Assembly: GCF_037975245.1 (NCBI RefSeq)
Contig: NC_092567.1
Span: 16,485,876 to 16,549,875, forward strand
Direction of reading: 5' to 3'
Source of the DNA: Apostichopus japonicus
Taxonomy: Eukaryota; Echinodermata; Holothuroidea; Aspidochirotida; Stichopodidae
DNA length: 64,000 nucleotides
Below are positions 1 to 9,387 of this stretch, piece by piece (positions within the stretch are counted from its first letter, which is position 1; every line of letters starts with the position of its first letter). Under the pieces are notes generated by a model. The model was not told where the DNA came from, did not search any database, and was given only the letters and a program-made list of their open reading frames with translations. The position numbers were made by a program, and so were the translations under genes.

Positions 1-950
1 TCACCGATAGCGGGCGTAGCTACCGGTGAACCAGTACAAGCGGCATCCTGCTCCGCATGCCACTCCGCTAATACCATCTCCGCCGTTTTGTCCTGCTCCG
101 CCTTAGTGGGCAGGCTGGCAGTCTCGGCCGGAGCGGCAACTTCCTCCAGGGACGAGGTGGAACACGAAGGGGAGTTGAAAACCTCCACCGGGGCGCTAGT
201 GTCGGACACTGGGGCGATGAGAGGAGCATCAGGTGATACGGTTTGAAAGGCCGGGACGGGGACCGCTTCAACCACGCCCGTAGCCACTCTCGCGGCGTAT
301 GAGCGGTCTGGGCATAAACGAGCGAGATGGCCCGTTTTCCCACACGAGTTACATACGATATCCCCTTTACACTCGGCCAGGGTATGCCCGACCTGTAAAC
401 AGCGGCTACACCGCTTGTTCGGGCACAACCTGGCCTCATGCCCTTCCAGCCCACACCTCCAACAAGTACGAGGCTGGCCCGGGTATGCAACGTGGGCCCT
501 GTGCCCATTAGCCCACAAGGTAGAGGGGATATCGGACTTGAGTTGTAATCTAACTCGTCTGATCCCGGTCTTTACACCCTTACATTCAAGGAATTCCGGC
601 TCCACGTAGCCGGTTACTTTCCCAAAACGCCCCAGTGTGAGCACAACAACCTGTTCAGACATGTCCAGAGGGAGATGGAGGACTGTCACCCACACCGAAC
701 TGTCGTACGGTGTGACCTTGAGTCCCTCGACTCCCTCCAACACATGGACGCCTCGGACGCGGGCAGCCTCCGAGGTAAAACGAACATCAAAACAATTCAT
801 ACCCCGGAGAGGTTTACGCTGAAGCGCGTCAACCTCTCCAGGGACTTTTAAACCAACAGAACGCAAAACTGAAAAAACTTGTCCGGGGACGACCTTAGCC
901 TCCCCCGAAAAGCTCAACAATACGATTTTGCTGTCACGGCGAGCCGCCAT
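1..950 (-). CDS. LINE ORF1 protein with three CCHC zinc knuckles, 3' part outside window
   Basis: The reading frame opens at the ATG at 950 and stays open for 316 codons to the window edge. It is a nucleic-acid-binding ORF1 protein of an L1/Tx1-type retrotransposon. The N-terminal half resembles an RNA-recognition-like fold. It is followed by three C-X2-C-X4-H-X4-C knuckles: CWRCGLEGHEARLC, CSRCLQVGHTLAEC and CNSCGKTGHLARLC. After them comes a region rich in Ser, Pro, Ala and Glu. The frame has no stops, so this copy looks young. The decayed LINE at 1390-2310 encodes a recognisable homologue, with the shared segment around VPGxVDALQ. The role is inferred from knuckle order and position ahead of the endonuclease in related copies. 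Confidence 0.85.
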   Translation of the reverse strand, partial: MAARRDSKIVLLSFSGEAKVVPGQVFSVLRSVGLKVPGEVDALQRKPLRGMNCFDVRFTSEAARVRGVHVLEGVEGLKVTPYDSSVWVTVLHLPLDMSEQVVVLTLGRFGKVTGYVEPEFLECKGVKTGIRRVRLQLKSDIPSTLWANGHRAHVAYPGQPRTCWRCGLEGHEARLCPNKRCSRCLQVGHTLAECKGDIVCNSCGKTGHLARLCPDRSYAARVATGVVEAVPVPAFQTVSPDAPLIAPVSDTSAPVEVFNSPSCSTSSLEEVAAPAETASLPTKAEQDKTAEMVLAEWHAEQDAACTGSPVATPAIG

Positions 951-1154
951 GACAGCTAGGGGTGTGGCAAAGCCACGCACCTATACAAAAACCAAAACGA
1001 AGCAAACCCAAAACACACAAACTACACTAACACAAACTGCAAACTAAGGAAAGGCCAACGTAAAAACACAAAAAGGTGTGGTCAACGAAAAGTGGAGAGC
1101 AGCCGAAAACACGTCCGCACTCCACGAGAACTGAACTGAACTATGGAATATGGA
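951..1154 (-). other. 5' untranslated region of the LINE whose ORF1 starts at 950
   Basis: No coding potential is seen between the ORF1 start and the point where homology to the resident older LINE begins. On the minus strand the older LINE reads up to CATATTCCAGT and is then replaced by this leader. The word CATATTCCA occurs twice around the join, as if a short target word was repeated. In copy 2 the older LINE runs straight through this site. Confidence 0.55.
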
Positions 1155-2310
1155 ACTGGAATATGCGACTGCGCTTGAGATGATCCCTCATGCCATTCAC
1201 GTTCAAAGTGGCAACTGAAAGTGAATCGGCCATGAGAGGGCAATGAGGCAAAACTACGCCTACGACGATTCCGTAAGCTTCAAGCGCGCTGGAAAAATCA
1301 TCGTCTGAGGGATTCCCCCATCTTTTCGTACCAGCTCGTCCCATTGGCACGTTTCGGCTCGAAGATCATCGAGACTCCGGAGTTGCTGTCAGACAGAGCC
1401 TCGATCTCCGGATCTGGTGGTACCGAAGCCAGACTGAGGACGGAACTGGACGAGTTGATGGGGGAAGCAGGTGGAGATACCGTGTTCGCCTTGCGATGTT
1501 GTGGATGCGGTGTAGACAAGGGGTTGGGTTCCGCAATGACGGGGAGGGTAAACCAGGTGCGGAGGACGGTGAATTCTCACTTGGTTACCCCTCCTCGCGT
1601 GAAGCTTCCTCCGAGGCAGTAGGTGCGTCGGAACTTGACGCCTTTCCTTTACCCCCACTTTTTCTTCATAGAGACATAAGAGGGACAAACGGTAAAGACA
1701 TGTCAGAGTGAGAGTGAGCACACAACCTTCTTGGGCAAGCGGTGCTATCATACCCAAGAAGAAGGCAGCGCCGTCATTTTTGTTTGGGCAGCTCTTGGCT
1801 TCGTTCCTGGTCTCCCCACACCTGAAGCAGTAACGGGGCTGACCGGGATACCGCACATGAGGTTTATGCCCTGCCATAAACAGGAAGGAGGGAATGTCCC
1901 GTTACAGGTCGAGCCGAATCTGTCTGTGCCCGTTTACTAATCTGGGGGCTGTGCGTAGGAGCACATTTTGGCAGCATTTACAGCCCCAAACCGACATAAA
2001 ACAGTTGCGAGAAGTTCTTGCCGAACCCCTAGTTCTACGTGGATGAGAGTTCCCTAACGGATTCCTCGTATGGAGCTTCTTTCATCTCTTCGACGTTACT
2101 CAGCAACGTGACACCCTTCTGCTGGGCTACGTCACTGGTAAAACGTAAGTCATACGTGTAACGACACTGGAGGGCCTGCAAAGCATCAACCACTCCAGGA
2201 ACTGCAACACGCTTGCTTTTTAAAATACTAAATACTTGCACCGGTGGAACCGCTTTTCACCGGTCAAAGTCAACTTAACGATACGGCTTTTCAAAGTAAG
2301 AACGATATAT
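1155..2310 (-). pseudogene. Degenerate LINE (ORF1 remnant and endonuclease start), interrupted at its 3' side
   Basis: Reading leftward, an ORF1 N-terminal piece at about 2310-2035 matches the intact ORF1 (QVFSILKSK, VPGVVDALQ, DLRFTSDVA). A zinc-knuckle remnant near 1877-1780 follows (YPGQPRYCFRCGETRNEAKSC), in which the knuckle His is lost. Then comes the endonuclease start at 1233 (MADSLSVATLNVNGMR), which stops after RSRIFQ where the younger LINE leader begins. Frameshifts separate the pieces. The copy 2 counterpart continues into endonuclease and reverse transcriptase. Confidence 0.8.
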
Positions 2311-2700
2311 GTTGTATAAAAAAGAAAGCCAACTAACAACTCGAATATATATTGCACCCTGCCCTGGTTAAAGCTCGGTGAAAAATATATCCGATTACTA
2401 TGCGATTGCTAAACGATTACATTAAACGTGACCAACAACGTGTAATTTACATTCAGTAAAGGTATAGTCTGCTTGTTACACAGATCCAAGGTATCTTCAT
2501 ACTTAGGCAAAATAGTGATCGTACTCCGCCTTTGGCTGTCGGTGAGCGTTTAGCATTCAGAGAAAATCTGAGAGGTTTGGTATTTCCCATCTTTCATAGC
2601 GCCCTCTATTTACGGCTGTAGTTAACGCCCAATTGGTCATTGACATTCGAGGGAACATATCAAGTTATGTTTTTAAATATTTTATCTTGGGCAGTACGGT
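2311..2700. other. No gene seen
   Basis: AT-rich spacer between two LINE remnants. It includes the short word GCGCCCTCTATTTA, which recurs near 28810 and 30430. No open frame or RNA structure could be supported. Confidence 0.5.
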
Positions 2701-2730
2701 CGACATTTACCCATGAAAATAATATTGCAA

Positions 2731-3690
2731 TTAGAAACCGTAAAAATTGCAGAGACGTAAATTCGGTCCATTTGTAGAGGCATCAGAGCCATTTGGTCTT
2801 ACCAAAGTGAATTGATGTAACACAGGGTTAAGACACCTCCAAACATCTATCAAAATATGAGACGATATACAAAAAAGAATACACACATGGAAAGAACCGT
2901 TATGGGAACTTGAAAATTGTGAAATGTTAGTATCCGCGACACAGTTAATACCACGACACATGAAGCACTGCCAGGCACTCAGGATGGCAGAATCTTGAAA
3001 AAAAGCCCTTCCTTGCAGAAGATTGATAAGGTGCATATACGTGACATAAAGGTACCATTTCCCTATGGGTATATTAACAGTACAAACAGCAAGAGACCTT
3101 CATGACCAGCCTCAACCCTGATGACACATTCGCTTAGACGTGGAGAAATCAGCACGACCGTACCACAGGATTAAACTGTACCAAAGGAAGGCCACCTACC
3201 CATTTTTAGGTCCACAAATCGGCATCTTTTTTCAGTTCTGTGGGTTGTTTTCTGAATGCAAAAGTCGTCAACAGCAATAAACGTTCATATTCAGTCTGAC
3301 TACTGGCAAACACCATGAACGGAATGAAAGATCCTCACATTTGACTATGACGAATGAATCCAATCGCTTTATGCAGGTTCTATTCACTTTTCAAAGTAGG
3401 TTCATCGACCGCATTGAACCAATTCTTTCCGGTAGGTCTCCTAGTAGCTCCGGAGACAGATTTAGCGTACGAGGGCAGGAGCGATAAACCTGACCCCCCC
3501 CCCTAGAGCTTTCCATAAAATATAGCAGAGTATCTCGTTTGGGTAACTGGCACTGTCGTGTCCAAGATGAATGCAACAACCTCATTTTTTCATTGGCGCA
3601 GTTCTTGGCATCATGACCGGTCTCCCTACATCTGAAACAAGTTCGACGCTGACCATACTTGACTTCTTTTCATGATACGAAATAGGCTTA
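2731..3690 (-). pseudogene. Second degenerate LINE remnant (ORF1 knuckle then endonuclease piece)
   Basis: On the minus strand near 3662-3590 a single CCHC knuckle is legible (TCFRCRETGHDAKNC), preceded by YGQRR, like the ORF1 of the neighbouring LINE. Further along, at 3050-2900, a stretch parallels the endonuclease segment that reads YAPNQSSARREFF in the better copy; copy 2 keeps YAPYQSPARKGFF. No continuous frame remains. Long G and C runs at about 3500 and 3725 break it further. Confidence 0.6.
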
Positions 3691-3699
3691 AGCGTAGTG

Positions 3700-6600
3700 G
3701 CCAACAACTGTTTTTGGAAGTGGTGTGGGGGGGGGGGTGCTAAGATGTTTTGTCGTCCAGTTGAGTGGTTTAATGGGATGGGTGTCCCCTCACTTTGGAG
3801 ACATTTGGTTAAACTAGGGCTTGGATGAAAATTGTGATATAATTGCAACTTATGAAACAAGGTTGAAAATGTTGTCGACTGTATAGAATGTAACTCATAT
3901 AGATGGTATATGCTTATTACTGTTCTTTGGGATTTCTAAAATATTTTGCCTGCTAAGGGAGAAGAGATTGCTGAAAAACCATGTTTTTCTGAGACGGGGG
4001 TGGGGGTGTTAAATTACCGAGAAATGAACATGGTTCCGCCCCTATGTAAACTCTGTATAAATCGCAAATTTTAGTGGGCAAGTTCACAAAAGTTGGCATA
4101 TATCCGCTCTGAGGAGTTCTCTAAGGGGACATGTGTCCCTTCCATTTTGTGAATTTTTGTTCCTATAAGGGGCTATCTCAGGTTCACTCATGTGTGTAGT
4201 ATGAAAGTAAATCTTGCCAATGTATGCAACTTTCCGTGTATGTAATATTTTGCAGTCCCCGTTTCGTCCCCGAAATTTGTGAGGGGGAATCTTGCTACTG
4301 CCTCAAATTCTTTGCATAATTTCCGATAGTTATTAACGGTATTAAAGATAACCACCTGTAGTAGAGACCGGGGTCGATGATAATTCGAAAAACATACCGT
4401 AAGAGTACATCCTTATATCAAATATACAGGCAAATTGAGACAATTTCTTCCTTTTTTTTCGTTTAATGTATAAAGAAGTCAGCGTTGACATCTAAGCTCT
4501 CTACGTGTATATTCTCAAAAAATTGAATTTTTTACTAAAATAATCATGTGTAAACGGTGGAGGTGACATACCTTACGTTATAAATACAGAGGAACGAAGC
4601 ACTTAATTTTTATTAGCAGCCCACTAGAACAATAAACAATCATTGCGTAATCATCTAGTATATTTTATCATTCGTGTGACATTTTAATCACGTTGGCGTT
4701 CAGTTTCCTTTAGTCTAAAGTTTTATTTTTATTTATCACGTTATTTTCCCATTCCTAATGGTGTTCGTCTCTTTTGTGTTAAATATCCACAAGCAAATTA
4801 GTTCACTAGTAGTTGGTCTCCCATTTAATGGTATATTCGGTGGTGTATTTTTGTTTTCTTTATATTAACACGAATATCCGAAATGAATAAACGTTCGATA
4901 TTTCACAGCAAGTGGACAATTGTCTGTTATTTATTACAGAAACAGCTTATCATGTACAGTACCTCATGTACTCTCCGAATTCAATGTCAGTGTTATATTC
5001 ACACACAAAAAGTATGGCTAAGTATGAAAATAAATAAACATCACTGGCATAGATGTTGTTTTTTTTAATTGCAAGTTTCACTCTTCTTCTGCTTCTTATC
5101 TTTTGTTTTGTTTTTCTATATTTACTAAACTATTCTAGTTCATTTCACTTTTGTAGCTTGAACTTTTTTTCTGTTTTGTATATCCCCGATTTCTTTCGGT
5201 ATCAAGAGAAGTGACTGTCTTTATATCAAACATTTTGTGATTGCCTTAAAATGCTGCCGTGTGAAGTATTTCAACAGAAAAAGAATCTAACTGCAAAATC
5301 AACATGGCGAGCCATTGTAACTATAAGAAAGAGTATGTGTCATAATCTGTAACACATACACGTTATGTAATTATACTATCGTTTCAAAATGTGATGATGA
5401 CGTATTGAAAATATTACGATTCTGTGATATACACATCCGGTGCAGTATGTACTTTCGCTGTTTAACACTCACTGTTTCGATCGTCTACTACAGAGCACAT
5501 CATCGCCAATATGGTATAGGAACAAAGGAACATAATCGTAAACATGTTCTATCACAGGATTTCACTGTAATTATGATTATTACCTAATAGCAGTTTAGTA
5601 GTTTTTATATTTACTCGGTTTGTTGTATCAACCCCTAGCCCACAATCAATATCTCTTCCAACGCTCCTACCTCTCACTTCCCATTCCAACCATTCGCCAT
5701 CACTCCCCACCCCTCACCACCCCTGATGTTTTTGCTAATAAATACTTTGTGTGAGGTTAACAAGGGGCGGAGATGAGGTGCGGGAAGAGGACGTGAGCTC
5801 ACTGCTATTCTTCCGCTGCTGAATGTAATAATCTCGTCTCCCATTAAACAATTTTCCACCGATTGACATGGTCTCCGAACCCCATTTGTAGATTCAGAGC
5901 ACCAATGGCACCCACTCGGTCACCAATTTACTATTCATTCGAATGTTCTGGTACCCATTACGACGATTTAAATACTGTCTATATATACCAGCGTAGATAC
6001 ACGAAATCTCTCAATGAATACAAGATGTCGGCGAATTGTGACTTATCGAAACTCTCTATACATATGTTTCTGTTTATGTCAGCAAAAGGTGGCTTTCTGT
6101 CTTTCGGATTGTTTTGGGAAGAATATGAAAGTTGTGAGTTTGACCGAAATTCATAAATCTCATAATTGTCAATTTCGACGAAAAATCAAATATTGCTATA
6201 CAAATTTAAGGTATACATGAAGATGAGATAATGTAGTCAGTTGGCCCTTGCAGCATATACGTACTCCTATGTTTACCATAGCAACGGTTGACATGGAAAT
6301 ACATGGAGTGGACAATTTACGGGTACCCGCGGCTCAATCATGGCCATTGAAGAAATGATGGTCGGTGTTCCAATTGCCGGGTGAAGTGGCAAAACGTGTC
6401 CGTTGATGCTTCTGAGAAAGTATCAGTGTTAGGTGACTTTGGTGTCTTACAACGTTGTCAAATTTCAGCCAAAACCTGACAGCGTAGATAGGTACTATAA
6501 CACGTTGTTACGAAGTTTTCTTTTTAATTTGATCTGTACACATATTTTCTAACAAGAGGGCAATATTTTGGGGGTTCTTTCTTCTTTTTTTCCTCAGGTG

Positions 6601-6866
6601 TGAAGTGCCCAATTAACTCGTTGAGGGTGTTCATTCGTTTTTCACTTGTCTTAGCAGGTGCACAGGGTTTTATTTGCAGAGAGATTAACTGCATTAAAAC
6701 ATTAACAGAAAATTAATCTGGATAATTTAAAATGCGTAAAGACGTTCTTAATTTCAATGGCATTCCTCCTGTGCTATGCTTTGCTGTACAGGTGGATGTA
6801 ACCGTTGCCTTTCGAGATTCAGATACCGGCTTCCTTAACTTAGCGAGGCATACGATTTTACACAAA
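3700..6866. other. About 3.2 kb with no supportable gene
   Basis: The sequence is AT-rich with scattered short open frames on both strands. None has a convincing splice context, codon pattern or family match. It is nearly identical in copy 2, which is expected of the recent duplication and is not evidence of function. Confidence 0.5.
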
Positions 6867-7134
6867 CATTTATCTGGGGCTGCTTTTTTATGGGAGGGGG
6901 GGGGGGTCGCTGGTGTGATGGGGATGGGTGTTTTGTTTCGCTGCGAGCTGGTCGTCCTTTGAGTGGTTTTGTGAATGTTAGAGTGGGTGGTTGGGGGTTT
7001 GTCACTGCTGGTCGGTGGGCATGTTTGCTTTTTTGGCTCGCTTGACTTGATTTGTATTTGTCAGAGTGGGATGGTTAGATAGTGCCGTTTGGCCGTGACG
7101 TTTTGGTTCCCGCAGGGCGGGTCACGTAAAAAGC
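6867..7134 (+). mobile_element. 5'-truncated LINE 3' tail
   Basis: Member of a dispersed tail family whose terminal words are TTTATCTGGGGCTGC at the truncated 5' side and GGGTCACGTAAAAAGC at the 3' end. A poly-G run of differing length between copies lies near 6895. A 5-bp repeat ACAAA flanks it at 6862-6866 and 7135-7139, a weak target duplication. The same insertion is in copy 2, so it predates the duplication. Confidence 0.8.
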
Positions 7135-7560
7135 ACAAAATGAGAAGAATACTAAAATGATCTGCGGTATGACATTACAAGTTAAACGTCAGTAGATATT
7201 GCGAAGAACGTACAACAAAACAGGTACAACAGTACATCGAATCCCGTGTTTACCAAGTGATTAGATGCGTTATTAAATATTGAAGACCAATCATATTCAG
7301 ATACTGCTTTCAAAACAGTTATTTGCAAATGTTATTCAGCGATACTACATTGACGTATGTCCATCACCATTTTATCATTTCACTTAATCTATCATCATGC
7401 ATACTAACTGGTTTAACATACTAAATGGTTTAAGAGCGGTATAACATCAAGGTAAACTACATGCATATTTTGTTTATTCCCCACTAACAGCTGTCGGATT
7501 GACTTTTCCAAATCATGAGTCGTCGGTCGATATGATTATTCTCCAACCAATTACGCTTAA
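7135..7560. other. Spacer downstream of the secreted-peptide gene
   Basis: Holds no gene of its own. On the minus strand a good acceptor ends at 7562, and the following sequence would be terminal exon or 3' untranslated sequence of the cysteine-rich peptide gene. Confidence 0.4.
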
Positions 7561-7927
7561 CCTGTGTAAATAAAAAAAGATGGATATTCAAATTTGCTTG
7601 CAGCACTTTCTGTGAATAGAGAAATATGGACACGGAAGGATGTAGTTTGAATATATACAAACTGCCAGTAATGGGGTTACTGTGAAAACTACGTGAGAAC
7701 AATAGAGAGACAACTCAAGCAAGGCATAAACGAATTATGTCATATAAACCCTCGATAAGTCGAACATATTTCCTTTTGTACTTTTCCACTTTATTCTGAT
7801 TAAGTGAAAGAGTTACAACCACTTGACAGGAATCCCTGTTTATCATTGGAAAAGTAAAAATTTGACTCTTCTTTCAAGGAGATTATATTGAAGTGTAATA
7901 TAATTATTGCGGAACATATATAAATAC

Positions 7928-7937
<10 letters not shown>

Positions 7938-7970
<33 letters not shown>
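7938..7970. repeat. (TG)n microsatellite, length differs between copies
   Basis: About 16 TG units follow a short TA run. The copy 2 counterpart at 42707-42720 has fewer TG and more TA units. It sits just past the stop codon of the eight-cysteine exon, in the intron or 3' region. Confidence 0.9.
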
Positions 7971-7973
<3 letters not shown>

Positions 7974-7990
7974 ATGCGAATGTGTGTGTG

Positions 7991-8115
7991 TTACATACCA
8001 TAGTTACATCGTGTTTGTACATCGGAACAGCACCACGGCTCCTGATGGTTAAGACAATCATAGCTACAGCTACAAAAACCGTTTGCACCACAAGGGATGT
8101 GGATCCCACATTGAC
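7991..8115 (-). CDS. Mature-peptide exon of a small eight-cysteine secreted peptide
   Basis: After an acceptor (TTTTATCTCAG) the phase-1 frame reads 41 codons to a TAA. Counting the split Gly as 0, cysteines fall at residues 2, 8, 14, 16, 20, 28, 29 and 36, giving C-X5-C-X5-C-X-C-X3-C-X7-CC-X6-C. A perfect GTATGT donor overlaps the end at 7998. Splicing there to an acceptor at 7562 would end the peptide one residue earlier on Gly, a possible amidation signal. Upstream, the signal exon at 8674-8725 ends in the matching phase. Spacing and size suit a secreted defence or toxin-like peptide, but I do not recognise the family. Identical in copy 2. Confidence 0.65.
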
Positions 8116-8264
8116 CTGAGATAAAACAAAGTTGACTCGAAAAGTAAACAAAAACGTATATGTGACTTCCTTTTGCATGAAAGGGTGACAGGGACTAGTA
8201 TGAATCAGCGCAAAATAGAACTCATGGTTTCTTTACATCTCTCTAGAGAAGTGGCAGTTTTTCT

Positions 8265-8389
8265 TTATTTCGTTGCAGATTTGTCTTTCTCAGGATTCTT
8301 TAGGACTGCTTTCTTCAAAGCATTCCTCTTTTGTTTCTGCAACATTTCTGTCACTAGAATTACTGGTACATCCTTTTTCTTCTTGTACA
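8265..8389 (-). CDS. Possible alternative lysine-rich exon in the secreted-peptide gene
   Basis: Lies in the intron between the signal exon and the eight-cysteine exon. Entering in phase 1 after GTGAG, it reads 40 residues with about 13 lysines (for example VYKKKKDVPVILVTE) and a stop. The acceptor lacks a pyrimidine tract, and A-rich DNA yields Lys by chance, so this may be a shadow. If used, it would give a cationic secreted peptide instead of the cysteine-rich one. Confidence 0.2.
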
Positions 8390-8673
8390 CTCACAAACCC
8401 ATTAATTGGTAAACCTATGAAAGGCGCCAACATTTCGTTTAACCAAATGAACAATATTTGCGAGTAGTAGTTACGTCCCAGTCGAATTTATTCATATTTG
8501 TTGATATATCGTCCTTATTAATAAAGCTCACAAGTCAAAGGAATACAACTTTTCCATAATGTTTGTAAACCATGCTTAATGTAATAATATTGTAACTTCA
8601 AGCAAATTAATATTTCACTGAGTAATTCCAACGGATCATTGATTAAAGAAACAACTGTTAAGCATGCATTTAC

Positions 8674-8725
8674 CTTCCGCAGTTGAGAGCAACATTGCTA
8701 CGGCCACGAGGATGGCTAGAACAAC
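8674..8725 (-). CDS. Signal-peptide exon of the cysteine-rich secreted peptide gene
   Basis: A 52-bp exon with acceptor CTTAGCAG and donor GTAAAT encodes a hydrophobic run (VVLAILVAVAMLL) ending STAE plus a split Gly, so it leaves in phase 1. This is a classic signal h-region and cleavage zone. The next fitting exon is the eight-cysteine exon 558 bp downstream. Length, phases and sequence match the plus-strand exon at 18004-18055. The exon with the start codon was not found. A candidate ATG at 9023 (MNFVKKRAI) is followed by a donor in the wrong phase. Confidence 0.65.
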
Positions 8726-9387
8726 CTGCTAAGAAATGTAATAACAACAACTTACATGATGAAGATTAAACGTGGAGCTTTAGAATTAGATACATATAAA
8801 GACGATGTTATACATTTTATGCAAAGTCAATATTTTGCATCCATGGCGTAACATTTTATCGTAACATGTAGTATACTTGTCTTAAATCTGACTTGTATGT
8901 TCTGTAAAATATCATTCTTATATTTTAAATCGTAAGCACGATATTACTTATTCCATATTATCTGATAAGCCGATCAATTACTACATTTTACTTGATTGCT
9001 CTTTTCTTTACAAAATTCATTTGAGTAAAAAACATTAACAAGTACATAGATAACGTTCAATTAGTGAGGGAAAAAACAATGTCTATATATGTTTAATCAG
9101 TCGATTTTTGTAATGACGTTATTGCCGTATAAAGGTTAAATTTAATGTTGTGATGTCCTGGACCATGCTTTCAGCACATGTCTAACTTCTATGCAACGTT
9201 AATGCCGTGAGAAATGACCTTTTCAAAAGTAGATAATCATCAATAAAAGTAGATGGAATCTAGCAGAAACATTGTCACATCGGTTCATCAAATGCAAACA
9301 AACAACACTGAATAGGATAACATATATATACATTTAAATTACATGTTTCTATTGCTTTACAGATTAGCAAAGAGTGAATGTTGTTAA
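8726..9387. other. Upstream region of the secreted-peptide gene
   Basis: No complete exon could be supported. The start exon and promoter of the minus-strand gene should lie here, by analogy with the 405-bp first intron of the plus-strand paralogue. Confidence 0.4.

Noticed and set aside
68-508. 146-codon minus-strand frame
   Set aside because: It is a shadow in another frame of the LINE ORF1, whose zinc knuckles are in the neighbouring frame.
1344-1940. Plus-strand frames over the LINE remnant
   Set aside because: They are antisense shadows of the decayed ORF1 region.
5863-6156. 97-codon plus-strand frame present in both copies
   Set aside because: No splice context, signal or family resemblance was found. 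Preservation is explained by the recent duplication.
8993-9023. MNFVKKRAI start exon for the minus-strand peptide gene
   Set aside because: The start context and basic residues are attractive, but the donor leaves in phase 2 and would put a stop into the signal exon.
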